In this document: positions 1 to 9,390 of the stretch, piece after piece
Numbering within the stretch: position 1 is the first letter of the stretch
How the letters are laid out: every line of letters begins with the position of its first letter
DNA from: Leishmania mexicana MHOM/GT/2001/U1103
Lineage: Eukaryota > Euglenozoa > Kinetoplastea > Trypanosomatida > Trypanosomatidae
Reading direction: 5' to 3'
Length of the DNA stretch: 64,000 nt
Assembly: GCF_000234665.1 (NCBI RefSeq)
Contig: NC_018332.1
Span: 615,755-679,754 of the forward strand
Made by a program: the position numbers and the translations under genes
Notes under the pieces: model-generated
What the model saw: only the letters and a program-made list of their open reading frames with translations
The model's database searches: none
Told to the model about the DNA's origin: nothing

Positions 1-582
1 CCGACTCATCGCCCCCCCCCCTTCCCTCCTGCCTGCCTGCCTGCCCCCCTTCGCATCCCCACCACACCCCCTTTCCCTGGCACGCTAATCGCCTTCACTG
101 GTGTCCACGCACGCATCTGCGCTTATGGATAGGTCTGACATTGCGTTGCTCGCTGCCTCGCCGCGTGCGCGTTCCGTATCGACGGTCCCTCGTCATCGAA
201 TAACCGGAAAGCGGTGCACATCTGAGCTTAGAAGAGACACACGCCTTTTACGCGAGCGGTGAAGGGTAGCCGGCATCATCAGAGCCTCTGTGGGCACAGA
301 GAGAAAAGAAAAACACACCGGCGCGTTCACTGCGTGGCCCAAGTCGCTCCTCGACCACTTGAACACCCGCCGCCGCCGTGCTGTCTGTATGTGTGTGTCT
401 GTATGTGTGTGTGTGTGTGTGTGCGTTTGTGCTTGTGTATGTGCGTGTACATCCCCTCAAGCGCCCTGCAGAAGTGCGCCTGTACGATGACAGGGCCCCC
501 TCCCGCTGTGGCCGCACGCGCAGCAAGGGGCATGCCAACTGCACATCACGCCAACCTTCTTCATCTTCCCCGACACGACGCG
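1..582. other. Intergenic spacer / 3' flank of the 798-residue protein gene
   Basis: No convincing gene is seen here. The stretch lies downstream of the minus-strand gene ending at 583, so it should hold that gene's 3' UTR and then the trans-splicing signals of the next gene beyond the window. It contains CTGCC repeats near 30-46 and a GT-rich tract at 389-424. The short open frames over the GT tract are low-complexity translations and were not annotated. Confidence 0.7.
389..424. repeat. (GT)n dinucleotide tract
   Basis: An almost pure GT microsatellite, typical of trypanosomatid intergenic DNA. On the transcribed (minus) strand it reads as CA repeats and would lie in the 3' UTR or spacer of the upstream gene. 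Confidence 0.9.
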
Positions 583-2979
583 CTACACTAGCCTCACAAT
601 GCGGTCCCCAGAGATGGCGAAGACATCCGTCATGGCGCCGAGCGTTGCCACCGTGCCGTGGCGGGAGAAGTACCGCTGCAGCGCCAGCGGCACGCGGGTG
701 CGCAGCGACGCCAGCGTCGTCCCACCTTGCGGGATCAGCGGCAGCACCATCCGCACGATGTCGGCCTTCTCCAAGTTGGGCTGCTCCACTTTCGCGCGCT
801 GCACCACAATAACGGAGGGGTCATCAGGGTAGGGCCAGGTAGTGAAGTACTCGGGGTAGCTCTCCAAAACAGCCTGCACGGCTGCCAAGTCGCGCGGCAG
901 GGCGTCGCGGACCGCCGGTGGGACCAAGCTGAGCACCTCATCCAGCTCTGCGCACTGCATGAGAGGCAGCGCATCATACAGCGCCCGCACGGCCCAGTCC
1001 GCGTTCGACTCTGGCGCCATCTCCCTCGGGATCTTCAGTACCGGATCGTCCGGCCGTAGCGAGTTCATCCGCAGTCGCTCATCCATCAGAGTGTCCACGC
1101 ACGCCTCATACTCTGGCAAGAACCTGTACACCTTCATTTTATCCGCCGAAACGACGATCTCCTTGCCATGCATGCGCAGAAACGTCGGGAAGGAGCGGCA
1201 CTGTGTCTTCACCTGCGTCTTCTCTGCCTGCGTGAGGAGGCTGTAAAGGTGGCCGGTGGACACAGCCGCCGACGCCTTCTCCTCCGCGACGCCATAGTTC
1301 TTCCCCGCCGCTGCCTCCGTCACGACCGCCAACACCTTGGTGAAGATGCTTGGCAGCGGAGACGTCGAGGCGTCCCGGTCGTCGAGCGAGTTGGGCGCGA
1401 CGCGGTACGGACGCGCACGCAGCTTTCCTTGGGACATTTGGAAGTACTCGGGGTACTTGCCGAGCAGCCCAGTCACCCCGAGCCGGGGATCGAAGGCGGG
1501 GTGGCGTGAGATGATGGGGGCAATGTCCTGCAGGACGTCCGCCAGCGGGGTGTACTCCCTCGGCACCTGCGGCGCCACCAGGCCAATCAGATTCGCCTCT
1601 GAGTTCCGCGGTGGACGGCGCAGCAGCGGCGCACCGCTCTGCATACCGTCCACGCCGCTGAAGCCGCCAACCGCGAAGCGCGCGTCGGCATGTCCGCGCT
1701 GCGGATGGTCATAATCAGGCCTCAGCCGAATCTCCAGTGAGCCGTGCGAATGGCGCATGTCAATGTAGTGCCTGAACCGCTTCAGATAAAAGCGAAAGGT
1801 GGTCTCCGCGTACAGTCGCTGTATCTCACTCGGTAACGTGGGCTCAATGGCCTCGATAGACACGAAAACGGTGGGGATATACGGCACAAGAGCCTCCATT
1901 ACCTGCAGCGTCGACCGCAGAGGTACAGGGGTGCCGGACTCTGGCTCGCCCGCCTCTGCCGGCGCTGCATCCGCAGAACCTGGGGACGCATTGGGAGCAC
2001 ATGCACCACCAAAGTGAGCTCGCGGCGCCATCAGCCCACCACCGGCCACAGCGGCGACTTTGCCACCGCTGCTGTGGCGCCAGCTGTTGCCTGGTGGCAT
2101 AGGCGGTGGTGGAGGTGCAATTCTCTCCGCATGTGTCGCGGCGGTGCACAGCGAAGCAGGAAGCCTTGAGGTGCTCGACCGTAGCGAGTGCTGCGGCGGA
2201 GGTGGCGCTGTGTTGTGGGCGGAGGCTTGCTGTGCTGGGTCCGCTGGAAAGGATCCTGCTGCTTGAGAGCCGTCGAGAGGTGTGGCAGTGCTGCCAGTGC
2301 TGGGCAATGCGGCATCGTCACTAGCAAGCGGCATATTGGTGCTTGTCGGCGCAGCCCCCACTCCAGAAGTCGACGCTTCGCAAGGTCCGGCCGGGGCATA
2401 CGGCGCGCGCAGGGCCAGGTGCCCGCTGGGCAGCAGCACAACCTCCTTAGGGAAGTGGCAAAGCATGTACTGCGTTAAAGCCGGCTGCTCGCCAGGCTGT
2501 GGTGTCCCCACTGAAGGCTGGCCGCCATCTGTACGGCTTTTCAAACGGTATTCACGTTCGAGAAACTGCCGCAGAGTGCGAGGAAGTTGCTGATGCACCT
2601 GAGCTGGCCGATTCCGGAGCTCCCTCGTGCCTGTTCGCGTGGCAGCGCCATGCCCTGTGGGTACTAATTCGGTGGGTAAAAGCGGCAGCACCATCGCCCG
2701 CACCTCCCACGGCGCGTACAAGACCACATCATCATCGCACACGGCAGCCGAAGAGGCTGGGCGCCGTTGCGGCTGCCCCGACGACGGCAGCTTCGTGGAA
2801 CAGTGGCGCAGAGCGCACTGCACTGCTGACGGCGGTCTCATCGATGGTGGCGGGAAAAAGATGACGCTGGCGGGCAGTACAGCTGCAGCAGTGGATGACG
2901 CCGTCACCACATGCGAGCGCCAGATGATACGCACACCACACCACGCGCGCGCCGAGCCGGCGGCAGAAAGTTGATGCAT
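583..2979 (-). CDS. Repeat-module protein of unknown function, probably mitochondrial (798 aa)
   Basis: I do not recognise this protein as a named family. The N-terminus (about residues 1-30) is rich in Arg, Ser and Ala with no acidic residue, like a mitochondrial presequence. About five or six modules of some 60-70 residues recur at roughly 83-196 (split by an insert), 355-421, 478-525, 577-622, 664-728 and 738-798. Each has a hydrophobic helix (for example LVPYIPTVFV or MVLPLIPQ), a Leu/Pro-rich turn, then a Phe/Tyr-rich helix ending in a short strand with Val/Ile, which suggests tandem winged-helix-like units. Residues 200-350 are a disordered Ser/Pro/Ala linker. A pyrimidine tract ends in an AG only a few bases before the first ATG, which supports this start. 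Tandem modules plus a presequence would fit a kinetoplast RNA-processing or mitoribosomal factor, but that is inference only. Confidence 0.88.
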   Translation of the reverse strand: MHQLSAAGSARAWCGVRIIWRSHVVTASSTAAAVLPASVIFFPPPSMRPPSAVQCALRHCSTKLPSSGQPQRRPASSAAVCDDDVVLYAPWEVRAMVLPLLPTELVPTGHGAATRTGTRELRNRPAQVHQQLPRTLRQFLEREYRLKSRTDGGQPSVGTPQPGEQPALTQYMLCHFPKEVVLLPSGHLALRAPYAPAGPCEASTSGVGAAPTSTNMPLASDDAALPSTGSTATPLDGSQAAGSFPADPAQQASAHNTAPPPPQHSLRSSTSRLPASLCTAATHAERIAPPPPPMPPGNSWRHSSGGKVAAVAGGGLMAPRAHFGGACAPNASPGSADAAPAEAGEPESGTPVPLRSTLQVMEALVPYIPTVFVSIEAIEPTLPSEIQRLYAETTFRFYLKRFRHYIDMRHSHGSLEIRLRPDYDHPQRGHADARFAVGGFSGVDGMQSGAPLLRRPPRNSEANLIGLVAPQVPREYTPLADVLQDIAPIISRHPAFDPRLGVTGLLGKYPEYFQMSQGKLRARPYRVAPNSLDDRDASTSPLPSIFTKVLAVVTEAAAGKNYGVAEEKASAAVSTGHLYSLLTQAEKTQVKTQCRSFPTFLRMHGKEIVVSADKMKVYRFLPEYEACVDTLMDERLRMNSLRPDDPVLKIPREMAPESNADWAVRALYDALPLMQCAELDEVLSLVPPAVRDALPRDLAAVQAVLESYPEYFTTWPYPDDPSVIVVQRAKVEQPNLEKADIVRMVLPLIPQGGTTLASLRTRVPLALQRYFSRHGTVATLGAMTDVFAISGDRIVRLV

Positions 2980-2984
2980 CGTAA

Positions 2985-3036
2985 CTAGCGAGAGGAAGGA
3001 AGGGAGGGAGGGGGAGGGAGAGGGAGGAAGGGAGAG
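2985..3036 (-). promoter_or_regulatory. Putative trans-splice acceptor of the 798-residue protein gene
   Basis: On the minus strand a long C/T tract (plus-strand GGAAGG/GGGAGG run at 2991-3036) is followed by AG at 2986-2985. This would leave a leader of only 5 nt before the ATG at 2979. Other AGs further upstream remain possible. Confidence 0.5.
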
Positions 3037-4179
3037 AGTTTGGAGGGTGGCAAGCGTCAGTCACGTTTCCTGCTTTTTTGGTTCCTGTACGGCACCCGTT
3101 ATGGCGAACAACCGCCCAAGGCAGTATTCGACTGATGAAATGGGTATGCTGTTTCTTCCTCCTCCCCCCTCCCCCAATACTCTGCCCACATGGCAGTGCA
3201 GCGCGTGCCGAGATGTAGCGAGAAAGTCGTCCCAACCGTCACTGTAATATGAGGCGCACCAGCATTGCTCTTCGCGAGCATGTCCAGCGCAGCCATCTGT
3301 ATACTACCATGCACAATGGAGTGTTTCGTGACTCTGTTCAGGAGCACAGAGCCCACCTCCATCCACCACTACCACCGCCGCCGCCACTCGCCGCTCCCTC
3401 CCCCTCCCCTCAAAAGCGCAAGCGCCTGAAAGAGGCGGCATCCGCGTGGATGTAGGACTCATTGGTAGAGTATCGGCAGAGCCCTGAGCCACCCGCCTGC
3501 TGCGGTGATGAAGGAAGAAGAGGCTGGCATGCGTGCATCTCAGACAACAGCACGTCTGTTCCCGCAGGCACACTGAAACGGCGGGGTGGTGGCGGACTAC
3601 CCGACGAGAGCAACCCCCCGTCCACGACGACGGCGCGCACCCACTTGGCGCACATTGCTGACGCGCAACGCACGCCTTTCTTTTCCATGTCCGCATGTTC
3701 CCTGTGCATGTATCCCAGGAGGCAAGAGGTGTGGTCTCCCTTCTTCTTCAGCAGCAGCAGCGATGTCTGCAAACCAAAAACACAGCCGGATGTGTGCGAG
3801 ACAGGGCGAGGAGGGGGGGAACAGCGCATGGAAGGACAAGAACGGAGGGAGGAAACAGAAACGTCAAAGGCTGGGCATACCGTGAACGCGCTCGACACCG
3901 ACACCGAGGAAAAGGGCGCGTATAGGGGGGTGGGAGGGGGAGGAGGAGGAGGAGGCGACAGCGGCGAATGACGGTGGAGTGTGAAGGCACAAAAGAGGTG
4001 CCCACTCAGCAAGCCCCATGGGAATCATACATCTTTCCCCATCATCCCCCCCCTCTCTACAAAGAGTAGCGGCAGCCGTGCCTGGGTGCTTGAGTGGGAT
4101 GGCCGCCGCAGGAAGCTATCAGAGCGCGCGTTCGCGCTTCTGTGTGGGCCGTGTGTGCCCGTAATACGGCAGCTCTTCC

Positions 4180-4200
4180 ACCCACCCACCCACCCACCCC
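4180..4200. repeat. (CCCA)n tetranucleotide repeat
   Basis: Five tandem CCCA units in the spacer downstream of ZFK. On the transcribed strand this reads TGGG and is G-rich. Confidence 0.85.
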
Positions 4201-5245
4201 CGGGCGTGCGGAGAGGGTAAAATTCAAAACAGAGGGTAGCGGAGGAAAAAACTGAAGTCCCTCAGGCAATACGCCTCGCACGTGCTCGCGTACTGTGTTC
4301 GTCGTTGTCTCGTGCTTCACCACGGCAGCTTTGCAGAGCTCCCCCACCCCCTCCCCCATTCGTCTAGTCCCGCTGGCAGCTTGCGCTGTACACGACTGCA
4401 GCAAGTACCTGTGTTCATTGTTGTGCGCAAAGAGGACCTGCAGACCTCTCGATAGCCAGCGGTCTAGTCAGCTTGAACGGCAAGTGAGCTCATCTTCGCG
4501 GTACTGGGGTCGCCCTACTACCAAGAAGAGGGAAGGGGATGCGTATGCGCAGTCGGAGAAGGGAAAGGAAACGGCATGGAGAGACAGGGGGAGGAGGGGG
4601 AGGGGGCAGCGTGTGAGGCAGCGATGACGGCACTGTCGGCATGGAAGAGAGAGAGGTATAGAAGGCGTCATGGGCGCCCGCAACCGCCGCACTGCGCATC
4701 GGCTTGGAGGGAGGGGCGGGCCGTGATCCGCCTCACGCGACACAGATAGAGAGAGCAGGACGGATTCCATCGGATGTGCGCATGAACACCCACTGCGAAG
4801 GAGGGATATGAAAGCAGCGCATTCCTCCACGTCCAAAGTGCGGAGGAATAAAGCAAAGGGGGAGGGAGGGGGCAGCTGCCGCTCCGTCCGTGTCCGTGTC
4901 TCTTGGTGCTACTCTAACGGTACCCTTTCCCTGCGTCCCAATCCTCTGGTACGTGACTCGCCCTCCCCCGTCCCCCCTCCCCCAGTACCGGCGTGCACAC
5001 CCGCAAATCAGCACAACAGATGAGAGGCAGCGAGACACGCGAGGGGAAAAGCACACACACACACGGACACACAGGACGAACGTTGGAGAAGACGGCACGA
5101 AAAAAAAGGCATTCTGGTCGCAGGAGAGAGAGAAGCAACACCAGACATCCGAACCGCAGGAAAGTAAGGCAGGACGGTGAGACAAGGCAGTGCGGATTCA
5201 CAGGAGGGACTTGTCAGACAGGCATCCACCGGAACACATCCACTG

Positions 5246-8200
5246 CTACGACACCTTCTCAAACGCAAGAGAAGTGAAGGCGAGAAAGTCCTGCTCCAGT
5301 GCGCGCTGTGGCCGGGTCGAGAGACGTAGCACGACGCGGCGCTCCAGAGACGGCGGCGAGCGTGGCGACTGCGTTGTGGCAGCCGCAGCGTCTCTGTCAT
5401 GTCGGTGGCCGGCGTCCCCAACGATGGCAGCCTTGTCACTGCTCCTCCTCGCCTCACCCTCCTCGTCCTCTAAGCCACCGAGAGACCCGGCTTCGCTGAC
5501 GTGTCGGCGGTTACCGGTGGCGCCGCCACCGCTGTCGCCCTCCGCATCTGCCGTGCTCGCCCTGCGACCCGAGGGCACCGCGGCGCCGGACGAGGCGGTG
5601 CCGGCGTTCTTCTCGCTTCCCTTGCTCTCTGGCTCTCCCTCGGTGGCCAACGGATCCAGTGGCTCGGTATGCATGCGGTACTGGAAAACAGTGTTGGCGA
5701 GCATCAAGTTCGGGCACAGGTTGCCCTCCGAGAAGTGCCGCACGATGCCACAGCCGTCATCCATCGAGGATGGGAAGAGGTGGAAGCGGCCAAAGCTTGC
5801 CACGTAGGAGCAGTACGTGTCGCACAAGTCCTCCTTCGGCAGCTGCGTCACACGCTGCACCGGCCCAACGGGACGCCGAGCACCCGACGTCAGCTGCAGA
5901 CTGAAGCGGCCACCAGTAGTGTATACGAGAACCCCTGACACATCGCCACCCCACGGGAAGATGACCCGGCCGTCATCCACAGCGTGCACCTCGATAGAGA
6001 CGACGCGCCACGTGCCGTGGAAGCTCCGCTGCGCCTCGGCCATTGAATGAAAGAAGCGCACCGGCTCACGAAGCCTCTGATTGTCAGTGGCGTGCACAGG
6101 CGGCGGAAGTGTCAGCGAGAGCGACGAGGTGCGCATGTCTCCGTGCACCTGTTGCAGTGAGTGAGAGGCGAGCAACGGTGTGGCGGTTGCGGAGGAAGTG
6201 GGCATGGCACTGGTGTCATCCACCAGTTCGGACCCGGCAGGCGCGGCAGTGCGGCTCAGCGGGAAGTTGTCGAAGCATTTCGTGAGTGCCTCTATGGAGG
6301 CCCGCGTCATGTTGGTAAGCGGCGGCACTGAGGCCCACTCCGACACAAATTCGCGCTTGAAGTGCCGTACGTCGTTGTCACGCATGTCGCCCGGGATGCA
6401 GGGGGCCGGCAGGCGGCGCCGCCGCAAGTTCTCCCAGTCGAGGCCGTGGAAGAAGGGGTGCCGCTTGATCGCGTTCGCGTCCTGCAGTCGCATCGACGGA
6501 TCTCGAGCAAGCAGACCCGTCAGCAGCGACGCCGCCTCCGGGGAAAAGCCTCTGAACCTTGGCGCCTCCTCGGCTACCCCCGGCTGCGACGCCGAAGCCG
6601 CAGTAGCGCCTGCGCCGTCGTCGGCAGGCAGCACGGGCAGTGCTAGCTCCTTGTGAAGAACGTTGTCGTAGACTTTATTGTTGTTTCGCGCGTGGAACGG
6701 GGTTCTGCCAGCCAGCATTTCGTACAGCATCACCCCAAAGCTCCACCAATCCACGGCAGCCGTCTGCACCTGGCCCTGGATCGTCTCCGGCGCCACGTAC
6801 TCGGGGCTACCGACGAAGCTGCGCCGGCGGCTGCGCGAGAATGCGCGGCGGGCAAGGCCAAAGTCCGTCAAGCAGATGTGCCCATCCGCCGTCAGCACAA
6901 CATTCTCTGGCTTCAAGTCGCGGTGCACCACATCCTGGCGGTGCAAGCACTCCAGCGCCAGGACAAGCTCTGCCGCGTAGATGCGCGCCGCCTCGGGAGA
7001 AAGGCGGAGTGTGGGGTAGATGTAGTCGTACAGCTCGCCGCCAGGGAGGTAGTCCAGGACAAAAATGAGGTAGTACTCTGTCTGGAACGCGTAGTGGCAG
7101 CGCACAATGTACGGGCTCGGGCGTAGGCTTGTCAGGATAGCCTTTTCCTCCTTCATGTAGGATGTCATGCACCGCCGGTACACGGTCGCCTTGTTCATGA
7201 TCTTCATGGCGTACACCTTGTGCGTTGCGCGCATCTGGACCTTGAGCACGTTTCCAAACGTGCCCCGCCCAATGACGGTGAGTAGCTGAAAGTCTTGGAA
7301 GCCGACAGGTGACGGGGTGCCACTTCGACCGGGTAAGGCGCTTCCGGGCAACGAGAGCGCGGGGTGCGGGATGGGTGATGCGGGGTTGGCCACGCGCTGG
7401 TGCACTACCACCGGACTGCTCTCCTCTCCAACGCAGCTGCGCGCACTCATGGCGGGCGATAAGCCCGCCACAGAGGACGACTGCGAGTGACCACCGGATG
7501 GCACCGGCAGGCCTTGCTGGGCCGGTGTACTGAGCGTTGACTGCATGCCTCTGTAGGCGCCGCCACCAGGAGCGGTGCCACAGCGGTCGAGACGGCGACT
7601 GTAGTTCTCCGCACACTGAAGGCAGGCGGGAACCGTGCTGCCGGCTGCCTTTGCGTGCGTAGAGAGCGGTTTTGTGCCCTCCGCCAGGCCACGCACGGGG
7701 TCAATGCCACCCGTGGTCGTCGTCAATGCGCGCCCCGGCGACAACGCGCTCTCAAGCACCGTCAGCTGCTGCAGGCAAGCAGAGCAGAACTGGACCAGGC
7801 AGAAAAAGCACCGGCGCGGGTACAAGAAGGAGGTAAACTCGGCGTTGCACTGCGCGCAGTTCGCCGACGCTGGGGGCAGCCGCTCATCCGAGAAGCTCAC
7901 CTGCATGGGATCCGCCGCCGTAAACGCAGGCCCACCTACGAGGCTCTGCGCAGACTTCTTCGCCAGCCTCACCTTGTTCGTGCCGACCACATAGTTGGGT
8001 CGCCCCTCTGCACCGTTTGCCTCCACGTCATCGTCTGCCTCGTCCACGACTGCCGCGCCGGCTGTCTGCGTGCCCGTGCATACCTCTCTTGTGGTGAGTG
8101 TCTTCGGCAACTCCCTGTTTGTGGCGGAGGTAACGGCGCTGCTGGGTATTGACGATGTTGTCCTGGTTGTGGCGGCAGTGGCCTCCGGGCTTCTCGCCTC

Positions 8201-9214
8201 CACTTTTCCGTTACCGGTGGCATCCGGAGAACCTGAGGCCTCGGCGGCTCTTGTGTGACTCGCGCAATCAGTTGGGGCCGCAGGGAAAAAGCCGCTCGCC
8301 CTGGGAAGCGAGCGTGCTGCATCTGCCGCGATTCCTGACACAACCGTCGCCACCCTTTCAGCAGCGTGGAGACACTGCTTCGGTTGACGGGACTGCGTCT
8401 CCTGCAGCTCGCGAAGAATCGCTTCATCGTCGCCTTCGGCATTCACAAAGTCCGTGCGCGTGCTGATCAGCCCCAGAAGCGGCTGAATGCCAGTGAGCTT
8501 CAGCTGCGTGGGCACCTCGCCATCGTGCAGAAAGTCGTAGAGCTGGGTGCGAGCCACGTAGAAGAGATTCCTCGGCACGAGCAGCTGCTGAAGATAAATC
8601 TCTAGGTAGCGGCGCCGCTGCTCGACCAGCTCCGGGCTCTGGTTCGTCACATCCATCCAGTGGCTACCCGGAAGTACCGGCACGACACCGTAGGCCCCGT
8701 GGTTTGACCCGTGCCGGCTGCTGCAGGTCTGCTTAAGATCGTGGTCGAGCGCCTTGAACTGCTGATACCGCCGATAGACGCGCCAGGCGTCGTGACCGCG
8801 CACGCACTCGATAACGTACTCCACGTAACTCTCCTTGACGCGGTAGTGGGTGATAACTACGGAGGTGATGGAGTACTGCTGCGCCAGCAGGACGAGCGCA
8901 TTGGCGTCTTTCTCTGGGTCCAGCGGGTACTGCCGTGCCGCGTGCAGGTGCCCGAGCAGACGCTCCTCGCCTTCAAAGACGCGGCGATCACCACCGTGGG
9001 CCACAGGCGATGCAGCGCTGCCGTTCGGGTGCGGCGGGGCAGTAGTTGCCGCTGCCTCCCTCAGGGTGAGGGGGCTCGGGCCTGCGTTGTCGTTACGCAA
9101 TTCGTTTGCTCCTGCCGGCGCCGCTGTGGTGCCGCTTTCGCCGCTTGCATGACGACCTGAAGTTGCTGGTACGCTGCGCGCGGTGTAGCGGCGGCGGAAG
9201 AGACTGTAGAACAT
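5246..9214 (-). CDS. ZFK: AGC protein kinase ZFK with PX, FYVE-related and lipocalin-like domains (1322 aa)
   Basis: Ser/Thr kinase matching the PX- and FYVE-related kinase ZFK described from Trypanosoma brucei, where deletion affects the rate of differentiation. Domain order: PX about 115-235; FYVE-related zinc finger about 453-545 with CxxC pairs CAQC, CFFC, CSAC and CLQC, but lacking the RHHCR patch of true FYVE domains; AGC kinase about 639-920 with glycine loop GRGTFGNV, lysine in YAMKIM, HRDLKPEN, DFG, and T-loop SFVGSPEYVAPE; AGC tail with FDNF near 981; then a lipocalin-5-like domain about 1063-1181 (FHGTWRVVSIE, GVLVYTTGGRFSLQL). PX and the zinc finger suggest endosomal phosphoinositide binding. 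The frame stays open upstream to 9322, but that extension crosses a T-rich tract and AG at 9271-9296, so the start MFYSLFRRR at 9214 is preferred. Confidence 0.92.
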   Translation of the reverse strand: MFYSLFRRRYTARSVPATSGRHASGESGTTAAPAGANELRNDNAGPSPLTLREAAATTAPPHPNGSAASPVAHGGDRRVFEGEERLLGHLHAARQYPLDPEKDANALVLLAQQYSITSVVITHYRVKESYVEYVIECVRGHDAWRVYRRYQQFKALDHDLKQTCSSRHGSNHGAYGVVPVLPGSHWMDVTNQSPELVEQRRRYLEIYLQQLLVPRNLFYVARTQLYDFLHDGEVPTQLKLTGIQPLLGLISTRTDFVNAEGDDEAILRELQETQSRQPKQCLHAAERVATVVSGIAADAARSLPRASGFFPAAPTDCASHTRAAEASGSPDATGNGKVEARSPEATAATTRTTSSIPSSAVTSATNRELPKTLTTREVCTGTQTAGAAVVDEADDDVEANGAEGRPNYVVGTNKVRLAKKSAQSLVGGPAFTAADPMQVSFSDERLPPASANCAQCNAEFTSFLYPRRCFFCLVQFCSACLQQLTVLESALSPGRALTTTTGGIDPVRGLAEGTKPLSTHAKAAGSTVPACLQCAENYSRRLDRCGTAPGGGAYRGMQSTLSTPAQQGLPVPSGGHSQSSSVAGLSPAMSARSCVGEESSPVVVHQRVANPASPIPHPALSLPGSALPGRSGTPSPVGFQDFQLLTVIGRGTFGNVLKVQMRATHKVYAMKIMNKATVYRRCMTSYMKEEKAILTSLRPSPYIVRCHYAFQTEYYLIFVLDYLPGGELYDYIYPTLRLSPEAARIYAAELVLALECLHRQDVVHRDLKPENVVLTADGHICLTDFGLARRAFSRSRRRSFVGSPEYVAPETIQGQVQTAAVDWWSFGVMLYEMLAGRTPFHARNNNKVYDNVLHKELALPVLPADDGAGATAASASQPGVAEEAPRFRGFSPEAASLLTGLLARDPSMRLQDANAIKRHPFFHGLDWENLRRRRLPAPCIPGDMRDNDVRHFKREFVSEWASVPPLTNMTRASIEALTKCFDNFPLSRTAAPAGSELVDDTSAMPTSSATATPLLASHSLQQVHGDMRTSSLSLTLPPPVHATDNQRLREPVRFFHSMAEAQRSFHGTWRVVSIEVHAVDDGRVIFPWGGDVSGVLVYTTGGRFSLQLTSGARRPVGPVQRVTQLPKEDLCDTYCSYVASFGRFHLFPSSMDDGCGIVRHFSEGNLCPNLMLANTVFQYRMHTEPLDPLATEGEPESKGSEKNAGTASSGAAVPSGRRASTADAEGDSGGGATGNRRHVSEAGSLGGLEDEEGEARRSSDKAAIVGDAGHRHDRDAAAATTQSPRSPPSLERRVVLRLSTRPQRALEQDFLAFTSLAFEKVS

Positions 9215-9270
9215 CTCAAGCTGAGCCAAGCGGCCTTCGAAACGGCACAAGATCGCGCACGCGGGTGTTT

Positions 9271-9300
9271 CTAGCGAGCCGCCAAAAAAAAAGAAATACA
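9271..9300 (-). promoter_or_regulatory. Putative trans-splice acceptor of ZFK
   Basis: On the minus strand a T-rich tract (plus A run about 9284-9296) is followed by AG at 9272-9271, giving a leader of about 56 nt to the ATG at 9214. The tract lies inside the longer in-frame extension, so that extension would be removed from the mature mRNA. Confidence 0.65.
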
Positions 9301-9370
9301 GGCAGAGGGAGAGCAGCTCCACGAAGACGAATCGCCCAGGCTCAGCGGCGGCAGAACGGTGGGACAGAGA

Positions 9371-9390
9371 GGCAGGCAGGCAGGCAGGCA
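9371..9390. repeat. (GGCA)n tetranucleotide repeat
   Basis: Five perfect GGCA units just upstream of the ZFK acceptor. On the transcribed strand they read TGCC. Confidence 0.9.

Larger units (their letters stand above)
2980..5245. other. Intergenic spacer between the ZFK gene and the 798-residue protein gene
   Basis: About 2.3 kb with no credible gene on either strand. It should contain the ZFK 3' UTR and, near 2985-3036, the splice acceptor of the next gene. There is a CCCA repeat at about 4180-4200 and several GA- or GGGAGG-rich stretches. The open frames here are Ser/Pro/Arg/Cys-rich low-complexity translations. Confidence 0.7.

Noticed and set aside
389..424. CRISPR-like or satellite array at simple repeats
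   Set aside because: The repeats are di- and tetranucleotide microsatellites without spacers, and the organism is eukaryotic.
7400..7700. True FYVE finger in ZFK
   Set aside because: The CxxC pairs are present but the RHHCR PI3P-binding patch is not; described as FYVE-related only.
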